From Oncomelania hupensis (Eukaryota > Mollusca > Gastropoda > Littorinimorpha > Pomatiopsidae), in NCBI GenBank assembly GCA_036898135.1, contig CM072512.1:42895444-42959443 (forward strand): a DNA stretch of 64,000 bases. Direction: 5' to 3'. The notes below the pieces were generated by a model. It saw nothing but the letters and a program-made list of their open reading frames with translations. It was not told the origin of the DNA and did not search any database. Position numbers and translations under genes: made by a program. Positions 33,419 through 45,667 of the stretch are shown here, one piece after another (within the stretch, counting starts at the first letter, position 1; each line of letters opens with the position of its first letter).

Positions 33419-35450
33419 CCGTCACTAAGATCCTTGGAAAGCAGCGCCAATAGAAGAAACCGTGGATCACACCTGAACTTTGGGACCTGGGTGATAAACG
33501 AAGAGAGATGAAAAAGATAAAGAACACCTCAAAGGGAGCTGATGCCTACCGAAAAATCAACAATGAAATCCGAAAAAGCAGCGCACAGCAAAAAAGAACT
33601 GGATAGAACATCAATGTCAGGAAATGTTTTTTATTGTTGCTTTAGGTCCAGCGGACTCTTCCGAGCCAAATCAGGACCGGATGTCAGGAAATAGAGAACG
33701 GTCTGAACAAGAACAACAGCACGAAGGCCTACCAGACTGTGAATCGGCTGACAAGTGTTCAACAGCCCAAGGTCTCCACGATACAAAGCAAGTCTGGCAT
33801 ATGACATACAGAAGAACAAGAAGTCTTGGATAGATGGACAGAGTACTGCTCTGACCTTAACAACCACACACCAAACAGAGACCCATCAGTTCTAGCATGT
33901 CCCCAGAACAGAGAAGACGAAGAAGAAATCTTCCCAATTCTCCGAGAAGAAGCTGAGGCAGCAGTGCAATCGCTGAAGAAGGGAAAGTCAGCGGGAGTGG
34001 GCAACATACCCGCGGAATTGCTTCAAGCAGGAGGAGAAGCGGTGACTGACGCCCTCGCCATTATCTGTAGCAAGATCTCGCAAAGTAGGAGTGGTCTACA
34101 CCATGGACCCAGTCGCTTGTCATCACTCTTCCCAAGAGTAACCTTCAGGAGTATGAAAATTCTCGCACCATCAGCTCATCAGCCATCCCAGAAAAGTCCT
34201 CCTGAAAATAATACTCAACAGGTTGAAACCCTAAGCGGAACAAATCACAGCTTAAGAACAAGGAGGATTCAGGGCAGGACGATGTACCACTGAACAGATT
34301 TTTAAACTCAGAATAATCTGCGAGAAATACCTACAGCACCAACAACATCTCTATCATGTGTTTGTAGACTTCAGGAAAGCATTTGACCGAGTCTGGCATG
34401 CAGCTCTGTGGGCAACCATGAGAGTGTACATTAACAGCCCCAAAACTATTGAAGTCATCAAACGCCTGTATGACAAGGCTACCAGTGCAGTCCTCCACAA
34501 CAGCGACATCGGAAACTGGTTCAGAACAACAATCGGTGTGCGTCAAAGAGGCACTCTCTCCAACACTCTTTAACATCTTCCTAGAGCGCCTGATGTCAGA
34601 TCACAAAGGCACAGTCACCATAGGGAGTAGAGTAATCTCCAACCTCCGTTTTGTGGATGACATTGATGGATTGGCTGGAGGAGAGCAAGAACTTGAACAG
34701 TTGGTACAGAGGCTTGACACCGCCTCCAAAGACTATGGAATGGAAATAAGTGCAGAGAAGACCAAAATGATGACCAACAATACCAATGGCATCAACATGG
34801 ACATCAAAGTCCAAGTTTAAATCCATCAACACAGTACATTACATAGCTTAAAATATTTTGGAGCCATTGTATCAGACAAAGGGTCCCGACAGAAAGTCCT
34901 CTCCAGAATCGCACAAACAACTGCTGTCCTGACAAGGTTGAAGCCCATTTGGAAAGACAGGACCATAAGTCTACATTTCAAGATAAGGCTGCTACGCTCC
35001 ATTGTCATCTCCTTCTTCCTATACGCTTGCGAAACATGGACCCTCACAGCAGATCTACAACGAAAAATACAAAGCATGGAGATGAGGTACTACAGAAGAT
35101 TTCTCAGCATTTCGTATATACAGCACATCACCAATGATGACCATTACACAAGCCATTGGACAACAAGATGAAATACTCACAGTGGTGAAGAAACGAAAAC
35201 TCCGATGGTATGGCCACGTCACCAGAGCATCAGGCCTTGCAAAAACCATCCTTTAAGGCACGGTGCAAGGAGGCAGAAGAAGAGGGAGACCGAAAAAGAG
35301 GTGGGAGGACACCATTCGAGAATGGACTGGCTTGACACGGAGCGAAGCCATGAGGGTTGCTGAGGACAGAGAAAGATGGAGTACGCTGATTAAACAATCA
35401 TATGTGGTGCCCCTACGACATCCGAGTTACGGGATAGGATAGGATAGGAT
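33412..35450 (+). pseudogene. LINE G, longest copy: RT to 3' tail
   Basis: A 5'-truncated non-LTR retrotransposon of the RTE/CR1-like type. In order: linker (KKPWITPEL near 33460), a connecting region, RT motif A (VFVDFRKAFDRVWHAALW, ~34355-34410), motif B region (FRTTIGVRQRGTLSNTLFN), and the catalytic box as FVDDIDGLAG (~34650). Then EISAEKTKMMTNNTNG, the thumb-like LLRSIVISFFLYACETWTL, and the C-terminal GRRRGRPKKRWEDTI...ERWSTLIKQS. It ends in GGGATAGGATAGGATAGGAT. Several frameshifts break the frame. A 55-bp family S micro-insertion interrupts it. Confidence 0.92.
33626..33680 (-). mobile_element. Family S micro-insertion (3' stem-loop only), no. 2
   Basis: 55 bp inside LINE G, flanked by the 12-bp duplication ATGTCAGGAAAT (33614-33625 and 33681-33692). 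On the minus strand it begins CC, GGTCCTGATTTGGCTC and ends GGACCTAAAGC followed by AACAATAAAAAAC. It contains only the terminal stem-loop and tail of family S. Confidence 0.9.
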
Positions 35451-35824
35451 TGTTTCTCCTTTAAACGTATTATTTTGTACACTATCTATTGCATTTGCAT
35501 TACATTTACTTTTAATCTTAAACTCTACTCAGTTTATTCTCAAACTTCCGGGACCTTGAATATTTTGACTATCGCTCACCTATTATCATATAACGATTGT
35601 TTCTTCTTTTCCTTCGTCTTCTTCTTCTGCTTCTTCTTCTTCTTCTTGCCTCATTTCTAAATATCATTTCTTTCTTTCTTGGAGTTCCGTTGAGAAGTAT
35701 TGTTTTGTTGTCTTTTGTGTTTTGTCCGCCGAATGAAGAGTTTAATTCGGAAATTTGTTTTGCGTCGTTTTGTCTCGTTCTTGTCTAAATTTGCATTCCT
35801 TTGGCTTATGTACATTCGTTTCTC

Positions 35825-35891
<67 letters not shown>

Positions 35892-35999
35892 CCTTCAAGT
35901 AATAAGCCCTGTGGGCACTCCAAATACTGCATTCGAACATTTTTGTGTGGGGGTGGTAGTGATGGAGGTGCGTGATGTTGTCTACACAGTTTCAGTTTT
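35451..35999. other. Intergenic with TTC and (AAT)n arrays
   Basis: TTC tract 35605-35648 and (AAT)n 35826-35889. No gene. Confidence 0.7.
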
Positions 36000-36066
36000 C
36001 TTCTTCTTCTTCTTCTTCTTCTTCTTCTTCTTCTTCTTCTTCTTCTTCTTCTTCTTTTTTTTTTTT

Positions 36067-36145
<79 letters not shown>
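36000..36145. repeat. (TTC)n-T run-(TTC)n-(TTA)n array
   Basis: Two TTC blocks separated by a T run (36055-36066), passing into (ATT)n at about 36096-36143; pyrimidine-rich DNA continues to about 36290. Confidence 0.93.
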
Positions 36146-36359
36146 TCCTTCTTCTTCTCCTCCTCTTATCCTTTCCATTTATTCTCTTCATCCTTCTTCT
36201 TTCTTCATCTCGTCTTCTTCTTCTTCTTCTTTCCCTTTTTCTCCACCTCCTCTTCTTCCTTTTGTCAGTATCCCCCTTCTTGGTCTTCCCCTATTCCTAC
36301 TCGTCTTGGTTGCTCTTTCCATTCCAATGAACATTCGTTTACGCAAAAACATGTCTTAC

Positions 36360-36360
<1 letters not shown>

Positions 36361-36438
<78 letters not shown>
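36361..36438. repeat. (CT)n microsatellite
   Basis: About 38 uninterrupted CT units. Confidence 0.95.
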
Positions 36439-36440
<2 letters not shown>

Positions 36441-37029
36441 CACTTACCCTTATCCTTCATCTCCGTACCCTTTCCCAATGATCTGACTGATCTCCGACAC
36501 GGGAAGAATGTGGTGAGGTGTGCGTAATGGAGCTAAATGACCATGGGAGAAGAAAACGTCAGGCAGCCAAGCGTAGAACACTAGTATAAACTTCGCACTG
36601 GTGGTACCTGGCTTTTACTTCTGATGTACATCACCGGACAATCAGCTCAGGTTTCAAGGAACGAACTTTTTTTTCCTCTTATTTTTTTGCCCTTTGTGCT
36701 TTCTGGTAAACTTTAGATTTTCCACATTGCAAGACACCTATGTGTTTATGTCTCTATTATGAGGGATAAATGAAAACAACAGTTCGGGTTGGACGTGTTG
36801 TCATGGTCGTGGCCGATAGTCGGGAGTCAAATACTCGGCTCTCCAACTGTTGAAAAAAAATGTAGAAGACGGCTGGATCATCAAGTCCCCAAAATAAACA
36901 TCTTCAGTTCATGCGAAAAAAAAGTATCCACACATTTACTGGCTGACAACAGTAAAGGGAATGCACCTAACCTTTTGACAGAGAATTCACAGCCAAAAAC
37001 ATTTTCTCGAAATCTACGGTTGCAATCTA
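36439..37029. other. Intergenic, nothing recognised
   Basis: No supported feature before the LINE G fragment. Confidence 0.55.
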
Positions 37030-37287
37030 CGGTGAAAAAACGTAAATTCCGATGGTATGGCCACGTCACCAGATCATCAAGTCTTGCAAAGACCATCCTG
37101 CAAGGCACAGTGCAAGGAGGTAGAAGAAGAGGGAGATCGAAAAAGAGGTGGGGGGACAACATTCGAGACTGGACTGGTTTGACACTGAGCGAAACAATCA
37201 GGGTTGCTGAGGACAGGGAAAGATGGAGTACGCTGGTTACTGTGGTGCCACTACGACCTCCGAGTTATGGGATAGGATAGGATAGGG
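37030..37287 (+). pseudogene. LINE G 3' fragment with GGATA tail
   Basis: Encodes VKKRKFRWYGHVTRSSSLAK, the GRRRGRSKKRWGDNI block and EDRERWSTLV, in one frame to a stop in the GGGATAGGATAGGATAGG tail. A small deletion removes the usual KRSS before VVPLRPPSYG. Confidence 0.88.
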
Positions 37288-37760
37288 ACGGTTGAAATTT
37301 GAGTAGTTTTGAACACGGTCTCGGTAAATCTTCTCTAAAACCTTTCTACATAAATCCAGGTAGGTACTTTCACGTCTAGTAGACTAAAATTATCTAGGTC
37401 AATGCTAGAAACGGAAGCGTAGAGAATAAACCTAGCTTAAAGTGAAACGACGCCGCTACATAACGTTAGTTGCTGATCTGATGAATGTAGGTCTGTGGCA
37501 CTATACCCCCTGTGGCACAGACAGGTGTTTTGAGTAGTCCGGTGTGTGTTACTAGCTGGCCTTCTCAGTGCTGTCGTGGATAAATTCACTATGTTGTCCT
37601 GTATTTACTGTACTATGAGCAGATGTACTCACGTATAGTGTGTCTCGTTGATCTGGGAGATTTGGGATAGAGGAAGGGAAACTGATTGAAGACGAAACAT
37701 TTTTGTGGGAATTAGATCAGAGGACAAAAAATAAAGATAAGGAGGAAAGAAGAGAAGTTG

Positions 37761-37840
<80 letters not shown>

Positions 37841-38480
37841 AGAACATAGCCCTTAATTTCAACATTATCAATGGTACTACTATTGATCAATAACCTCTTC
37901 TCTTTTCTTGTTTGTTTTTTTAAAATAGTACAAAAGATTATGTGCACCGCAGTCCTAGCGATAAATTACAATTTCGCAAGGTTCTTGTCCGCTGCACGTG
38001 AGAATAATTGCCCAACCAAACCAAGTCAAAACCAGTACTGTAACTGACATTATCAGCAGTCGTTGCGAACAGACCCTAAGCCCTCTTGTGTACGTCTTTA
38101 CAGCTACTTCAGTCCTAACGACATGTTGTTTTGTCAGCTTGGGGGGCTCAAGCATAACTCTCCGGATTTGCTTATACATACTGTACGTATATGCCTTCAG
38201 GCGTGTGCCTACCTAGCTTAACTCACCACCATCATCTCCCTCCCCGCCTCCCCTTTCCAACCAATCCCATCCCCCCACCCCCACCACCCTGTGCACTGCT
38301 ATTACTAATTTGCTGGTTCCGTTTGCAAGCGTCAATGTTATGGAGTTAACGCAAGGGTTGAAATTTCCGGTACTAAGAGTATATTATTGCATAGAATATG
38401 GTGATTAGTGAGCGTATGGGATTCTATGTAAGTTTTAGTTTTATTTAAATGGAGATTCTTTCTTTCTTTTCTTGGATAGG
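37288..38480. other. Intergenic with an (ATT)n array
   Basis: (ATT)n at 37762-37840. The rest shows no supported gene or repeat. Confidence 0.65.
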
Positions 38481-39513
38481 CGGCCCAGAATTTCCAGATA
38501 AAAAGGGACAATACAGTTTTTGTTTTCTTCTTCTTCTTCTTCTTCTTCTTCTTCTTCTTCTTCTTCTTCTAATTCTTCTTCCTTCTTAATTGTCGTCTTT
38601 CTTTATTTTTTTTCTTCTTTTTCATTTTCTTTCTTTCTTCTTTCCTTCTTCATCTTCTCCTCCTCCTTCTTCTTCTTCTTCTTCTTCTTCTTCTTCGTCG
38701 TCGTCGTCGTCGTAGTCGTAGTCGTCTTCGTCTTCTTCTTCCTTAATTGTGTCCTTTCTGTCTTTCTTTTTTCTTTCTTTTTTTCTTTCTTTCTTTCCTA
38801 GGGAAGGCGGCCCAGAATTTCCCGATAAAAAGGGACAATAAAGTGTCTTTCTTCTTCTTCTTCTTCTTCTTCTTCTTCTTCTTCTTCTTCTTCTTCTTCT
38901 TCTTCCTTCTTAATTGTTGTTTTATTTCTTTTCCTCTTTTTCCTTTTCTTTTTTTCCATCTTCTTCTTTCTTTCTGTCCTTCTTTATTTTCTTCTTCTTC
39001 TTTGTGTCTTTTCTTTCTTTATTTCTTTCTTTCCTTCTTTCCTTCCTTCCTAGGGCCCAGAATTTCCCAATAAAGAGGGACCATAAATTGTCTTTCTTCT
39101 TCTTGCTTCTTAATTGTTTTCTTTCTTTATTTCTTTTTTTCTTTTTTATTTTCTTTCTTTCTTTTGTTCTTTATTTTCTTCTTCTTCTTCTTCTTCTTCT
39201 TCTTCTTCTTCTTCTTCTTCTTCTTCTTCTTCTTCTTCTTCTTTCTTCCTAATTGTTGTCTTTATTTCTTTTCTTCTTTTTCATTTTCTTTCTTTCTTTC
39301 TTTCTTCTTTCTTTCTTTCTTCTTCTTCTTCTTCTTCTTCTTCTTCTTCTTCTTCTTCTTCTTCTTCTTCTTCTTCTTTTTCTTCTTCTTCTTCTTCTTC
39401 TTCTTCATCTTCGTCTTCTTATTCTTCTTTTTAATTGTGTCCTTTTTTTTCCTTCTTTCTTTCCTTCTTTATCTTCTTCTTTTTCTTCTTCTTCTTCTTC
39501 TTCTTCTTCTTCT

Positions 39514-39560
<47 letters not shown>

Positions 39561-39929
39561 TTCTTCTTCTTCCTTAATTGTGTATTTTCTTTCTTTATTT
39601 CCTTCCTTCCTTGAGGAGACGGCCCAGAATTTCCTGATAAAAATGGACAATAAAGTGTCTTTCTTCTTCTTTCTTCTTAATTGTTGTCTTTCTTTATTTT
39701 TATTCTTCTTCTTTTTTCATTTTATTTATTTATTTATTTCCTTCTTCTTCTTCTTCTTCTTCTTCTTCTTCTTCTTCTTCTTCTTCTTCTTCTTCTTCTT
39801 CTTCTTCTTCTTCTTCTTCGTTTTCTTATTCTTCTTTTTAATTGTGTCCTTTTTTTTCCTTCTTTCTTTCCTTCTTTATCTTCTTCTTTTTCTTCTTCTT
39901 CTTCTTCTTCTTCTTCTTCTTCTTCTTCT

Positions 39930-39976
<47 letters not shown>

Positions 39977-40570
39977 TTCTTCTTCTTCTTCTTCTTCTTC
40001 TTCTTCTTCTTCTTCCTTAATTGTGTCTTTTCTTTCTTTATTTCCTTCCTTCCTTGAGGAGACGGCCCAGAATTTCCTGATAAAAATGGACAATAAAGTG
40101 TCTTTCTTCTTCTTTCTTCTTAATTGTTGTCTTTCTTTATTTTTATTCTTCTTCTTTTTTTCATTTTATTTATTTATTTATTTCCTTCTTCTTCTTCTTC
40201 TTCTTCTTCTTCTTCTTCTTCTTCTTCTTCTTCTTCTTCGTCTTTTTCTTCTCCATCTTCTTCTTCCTTAAGTTTGTCCATTTCTTTCTGTCTTTCTTTC
40301 TTTTTATTTTTTGTTTCAGTCCTATGGGAGGCGGCCAAGAATTTCCAGATAAAATTTGAAAATATTTGTCTTTCTTCTTCTTGTTCTTCTTCTTAATTGT
40401 TATCGTTCTTTCCTTGTTTTTCTTTATTTCTGTCTCTTCTTCTTTATTTTCTTCTTCTTCTCCTCCTTCTTTTCCTCCTCCTCTGCCTTCTTCTTCTCCT
40501 TCTTCTTCGTCTTTCTTTCTTTCTTTTTTTTCTTCCCCCTCCTCCTCCTCCTCCTTCTCCTTTTCTTCTT

Positions 40571-40601
<31 letters not shown>

Positions 40602-40610
40602 TATTAACTA
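38481..40610. repeat. TTC-rich compound satellite with a conserved core
   Basis: A 2.1-kb region of TTC/TTTC arrays in which a non-repetitive core (GGCCCAGAATTTCC, then GATAAAAA-GGACAATAAAG) recurs at about 38482, 38809, 39054, 39621, 40064 and 40332. The units starting at 39621 and 40064 are nearly identical over about 440 bp, a recent tandem duplication. All poly-Phe, poly-Ser, poly-Leu and poly-Glu ORFs here are translated repeat. Confidence 0.9.
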
Positions 40611-41708
40611 TATTAATGTATAGCTCTGGATTTATCATGACTTTACCTTTAGAATATCAGTGTTGATCTATGTATCCTCCTCCTCCTCCTTCTCCTACTC
40701 CTCCTTTCTCCTATCTGTAATCCTCTTCCTCCTCTTTCTTCCTCCTCTTTCTTCCTCCTCTCTCTCCTTCTCCCTCTTCATCTTTGTCATAACTACACAA
40801 TTTTTCAACTCTGGGTTTAGAATGGCTTCGACTTCAGAATATCAATGTTGGTCTATTCGATACATCCTACTATGGACTGTACATGTACAACCGGAGTCTA
40901 GTACCATATGCTGTATAGCGTATTGCTACTTGACACGTGCCAAAAGGCGTATGAAGTGTGTCTGAGAACCGCAGGCTGTTTAATCATTGTCTAAAATAGA
41001 TTAGAAATATAGATCTAGGCTTGCAAAGCCAAAATCGAACAGTCATTATATAGAACAATCACAATAAATGATTAAATCCATGTTTTTGTATTATTTTCCA
41101 GACTTTTTTGGACATACTTTGAAATAGTTGGGCCGAAATTCAGACCGAGCCAAATGTCGGTCTGTTCGTCGGTTGGTCCATATCTCAAGAACGATTGGAC
41201 GGATTTTGAACAAACTTCAAAACATTGCCTTCTTTTATTTACTTTTGAATTCTCTTCCTTTCTTTCTTCTTATTTTTTCCTACTTTTCTTTCTTTCTTTG
41301 TTCCTTTTTTGTGTCTTTTCTCTTTTCTTTTTCTTTTCTTTTTTTTCTTTCCTTTCTTTCTTTCTTTGTTTCTTTTATTTTTTCTTTCTTTTTTCCGTCC
41401 TTTCTTTTTTCCTTTCTTTCTAGTCTTTCTCAGTATGAAGTGTCCTAGAAGCAGTCCAGACTGGTTGTTAACTAAATGTCTGAATAACGCAATAAAAATT
41501 GTATTGGTAATAGAAGCATAGGTCTACGCCAAATGTCGCACAATCCTTGCAGACAACTTACAGTCCATGTAGCCTACAATTCTACCGAAACTCAGAGAGA
41601 GAGGGAGAGAAAGAGAGAGAGAGTAATATGGGTGAAAAGACTTCAGGCTGTACCCGAAGCCGTCCCCCCGCACATTCGTATACATAAAAATAATTGCTCC
41701 TAGTGGCT
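40611..41708. other. Intergenic, pyrimidine-rich tracts
   Basis: TCC-rich DNA at 40675-40790 and TTTC-rich DNA at 41225-41430. No gene. Confidence 0.65.
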
Positions 41709-41885
41709 TGTCTTAATTGGAGTGTTCGTGGAGGTTCCCAATCTTATTTCCGAGGTTCTCAGACCCCGAACATAGGTTCCTGAACATTATTTTGTCCAAA
41801 TAGGTTCTGAGAACCTTCATAAAACGTTTTTGAACCCCCCCCCCCCCTTCCCCCCGAACCTCCCACGAACCTTTCCGTTAAGACA
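41709..41885. mobile_element. Candidate 177-bp MITE
   Basis: The left end TGTCTTAATTGG...GTTCGTGGAGGTTC and the reverse of the right end (TGTCTTAACGG...GTTCGTGGGAGGTTC) form imperfect ~30-bp inverted repeats. The interior is rich in AGGTTC/GAACCT. No clear target duplication. Confidence 0.5.
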
Positions 41886-42540
41886 GGTCATAAGAAAGTG
41901 ATAGTTGGGTTCGTTTAAACCTGGTGACACTGTCGTTACAGCTAGTTCGGAATTGCCGGTCTAATGCACCTTAAAATTATGCTGTCTTTTAGGATTGGAT
42001 GATAGGATACCATATTCAGGAGCATAACGAAATTCGGAAAGTCCTATTTTAAGTGTTACAATAAAATAAAATTTAAAAAAAAACTACACAAACATATAAT
42101 TTGCTGTTCTTGATTATTTCAAACACAGTGAACAGGAAAGCATACAGAAACATCTATTAGTCGTGTGCTTGTTTAACGTCGGACATGCAGCACTTCGTTT
42201 GGATGTAACAATATTTATTCTTATGATAAAGCCAAACAGTATTTTATTGCTCACGCGTTTTGTCTGTGCTCGTACTCGTGTCTGTGTCTGTAAGCGTAAC
42301 CAGATTTTTACCACACGCACAACAACAACAACAAAAAAGCTGAGAAAACAAAATAAGAGCGAATATTCTAACGAGGCCAGGTGTGCGCCAGATTTCAGCA
42401 ATTCTGGAATTCTTGTGCCAGAGAAAAAGGGAGGCAGCATTTTGGCACAGGGAACCGAGATAGGAATATAAAGATTGAAGCATTCTAGAACAAAAATCTC
42501 TTCTTTTTTTTTAATCTCAGTCTTCCTAAAGAAAGATACG
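41886..42540. other. Intergenic, nothing recognised
   Basis: No supported feature. Confidence 0.55.
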
Positions 42541-42585
42541 AAAGAAAGGGGAAAAGAAAAGGAGAAAGAAAGAAAGAAAGAAAAA

Positions 42586-42648
<63 letters not shown>

Positions 42649-42650
42649 GA
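42541..42650. repeat. (AAAG)n microsatellite
   Basis: About 22 GAAA/AAAG units, a few interrupted. Confidence 0.93.
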
Positions 42651-42861
42651 TTATGCTCACAAAGAAAGAAATAAAGATACAAAGAAATATGCAAATAAAG
42701 AAAATCACTAAATGGAATTAAATGAAATAAAATAAAATATTTGACAAAAACGAAATTATAAAAAATATAGGTAAAAAAGAAGAATATTAAAATGAGACCA
42801 ATAGAAAGAAAAAAAAAAGAAGGAAAAAACAAAATAAAAAAATGAAAGAGAAAGATAGAAA

Positions 42862-43448
42862 ATTAGTTAGTTATTTATTGTTTATAGGGTCCAGCGGACT
42901 GCAAAGAGCCGAATCAGGACCACAAAATCAGGACCCCAACTTGGTTGAAAAATGACACCCCTGAACCGTATAAAAGATCTGCTGAAACAACCCTAATGGT
43001 GACACTGAAGGCACTCTACCAGTCGGTCACTTTACAACAAAAGCATCGCACGCAGGGAACGATGTGGTTATACTCTAATTTATCGAACTCCCATTTACAA
43101 AAACAAAATAGAATTTAAACATCATTATTAAATATCAACAAAACACATACGTATAAAATGCCTACATTCTTAAATACTAATACCATAGAAAGTTCTAGTG
43201 ACCATTTGGCAGAAAGCGTCCATTATTCCCAAGATGACCCAACAGACCCCATACACAAATGAGGAGTTTTCAAGAAAAAAGATAGGTGACTGGTCTAGCG
43301 AAAAAGATAGATGTAGTAGATTAACAGAACGGAGTAGGAATGAGACAGAACAAAAGAGAAAGGCAGCGACAGTGAGAATTTAAAGCACTAAATTTCAAGA
43401 AAATGGGGATACTATTTATACAGAAATCCCCGGCACCCCCACTGGGGC
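42862..43448 (-). mobile_element. Family S retroposon, full-length reverse copy (subfamily B)
   Basis: 587 bp with the 11-bp duplication AAAGATAGAAA (42851-42861 and 43449-43459). On the minus strand it begins CCCCAGTGGGGGTGCCGGGG, contains TATAAATAG, and ends with GGTCC...GGACC (TTTG loop) and CTATAAACAATAAATAACTA. It shows that subfamily B is also a discrete full-length element. Confidence 0.88.
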
Positions 43449-43459
43449 AAAGATAGAAA

Positions 43460-44887
43460 GGGCTAAACTCACAAACAAACAAAAAAAGACGGAAAAGCAT
43501 AAAATTGTTAAAAACAAAGAAAGAAAGGAAAAAAGAAAAAGAAGTAGTACAGAAATAAAAAGATTAGAAAAAAGGAAGTACATATAAAGAAAAAGAAGAA
43601 AGTTGAAAAAGAAAAGTAATAAAGGTAATACAATACTCGTCCAACAAACTCAAACTTGTTTTTAAAACAGTTTTTATTCGTTTTTGTTTTTGCATTGAGA
43701 CATAAAAACATTACAATTTGTAATTCAATACGCAAATAAATCATAAACGCATCTGCGTAAAACAAAAACATTATTTCTCCATTTTGGCATGAAAACATCA
43801 GAACGAAATCTTATGACCCATATTTTTGCGGCCAAAATACAAACATGTATGTAAAAACCTTTTAACCATCCATGACACTAACAGCAACCCAACATGTATA
43901 CAGACTCTAGCGTCAACTTCAAATAAAATAAATTAAATGCTAATTCCTGTCAAACATCAACGCGTGCATTTCACTTTAAAAAAAACAAACATAATACTAA
44001 ACACTAAATAAATTAAATTTAATTAAATCACAAATTCTAAATCATACGAATATAATAAATGCATGCATACATTTCAAATACAAATTTAAACGTTCTTGTC
44101 CTTCGCTTTGGATAACAAATCAACATAGATGAGATCTCAATACTGAGTCGCCAGTCATCAAATGTTACTTCTGTTTTAAAGTGTTAACCACAACGGCAAA
44201 AAAATAGAAATAGTTGAAATTAAACTTTAAGGGATATATTTCAAACTAAGGTATAATCTTACATTTAAAAAGAAATCGTTAAAAAATACACTTATAAAGC
44301 TATATTAATTCAAAGAATGTCACCGAATATTACTTTCATAAAACTGTATGAAAATATAATACAAGAAATTCCAATAAATTATCCCAAAAGCGCTGTTGAA
44401 TATCAAGATTATTGACTTATTTATTTAAAAAAAAAATTTAATGGATGGCATACAAAGGGTGGTGGGTCATGGGGGGGAGAGCAAAAGGGGAGGGAGATTT
44501 CAGAACGGGTGGGAGCGGGAAAGGGGAGAGAGGCTGGATAATGTAAAATCGCATCTTTTCAAAGAAACATTTTAGAAGTCATTCACATCTAAGAAAATAT
44601 GATAATGAATTCATACAATAAAATTAACATGCAAACACGCAGAATCAACAATTACACAATTCCATCATTTTCATTCATTTGATTCATTTTCACAAATAAA
44701 TTTGGGGAAAATATCGTACTTCGTTGGCAGAAATAGCACTGCCGTATTGCAGCAGCAGTGTATTAACAGACAAGCAGCCCATTACAATCATATCAACATA
44801 CACCAAACAAATAACTGTCAGTATACACTTGCAAACGTGTAAACTTTTAAACATTCACACACAAAACCCACATCTAGGCGTTCAATA
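43460..44887. other. Intergenic, strongly AT-rich
   Basis: Low-complexity A/T DNA without supported genes; G-rich segment 44460-44530. Confidence 0.6.
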
Positions 44888-45020
44888 ATGTACACTTACA
44901 CACAAAAGCCGTCTCAAAATTCAGAGTACATTTACACACAAACCATCTCGACATTCAGTGTACATTTACATACCAAAACAGTCTGAACATTCAGTGTGCA
45001 TTTACACGCACAAACAAACT
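44888..45020. repeat. ~36-bp tandem repeat, 3-4 units
   Basis: Units of the form TACATTTACACACAAA...GTCTC/TGAACATTCAGTG. Confidence 0.75.
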
Positions 45021-45532
45021 TCCATCAAAAATCTTCAGCAACATCAACTTCACATCAGCAACATCAAAAACAAAGCAAAAATTAACATTACATTTTGTTT
45101 GACAATAATTTTATGCATCGTTTCAATAAGCATCATCATATTAAGAGGAAAAGGTCATTTGATCATTTTTATATCACAGAAATCAGGAGTGTGACAACTG
45201 AACACAATTAAATCAAGAATTTTGTAAATCGTGAATATGATTATTTTGTTTTTTGCCGTTCCATACGTCGAGACACAGCACACTCGGTGAACTATTCATT
45301 ACTGAGCACCGACTCAAACATTTATACATGGGTTATACAAGGTAGATTTTGCGAGCATGTACGCGCCTCATCCCACGTATACGTTTTACATCACCACACA
45401 CACGCACACAATCACACACACACACACGCGCGACTTGCAACATAAAGCACACACATGTATACTTGTTTATACCGCATTGTTATGACTTTCATGAAACTGC
45501 ACGCATTACATCACGACACACACGCTACAAGC

Positions 45533-45579
<47 letters not shown>

Positions 45580-45667
45580 CACACACAAACCAAACTAAGT
45601 AAAAACATCGATCACTATGGAGAATGTATCATTATGTCTGAACGCTGGTTTTAATTCTTGTTCTTAT
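45021..45667. other. Intergenic with (CA)n
   Basis: (CA)n at 45536-45590 and shorter CA runs at 45395-45428. No gene. Confidence 0.65.

Noticed and set aside
38520..40623. Many long ORFs (up to 255 residues) of poly-Phe, poly-Ser, poly-Leu, poly-Glu
   Set aside because: Translated TTC repeats; trinucleotide arrays stay open in all three frames.
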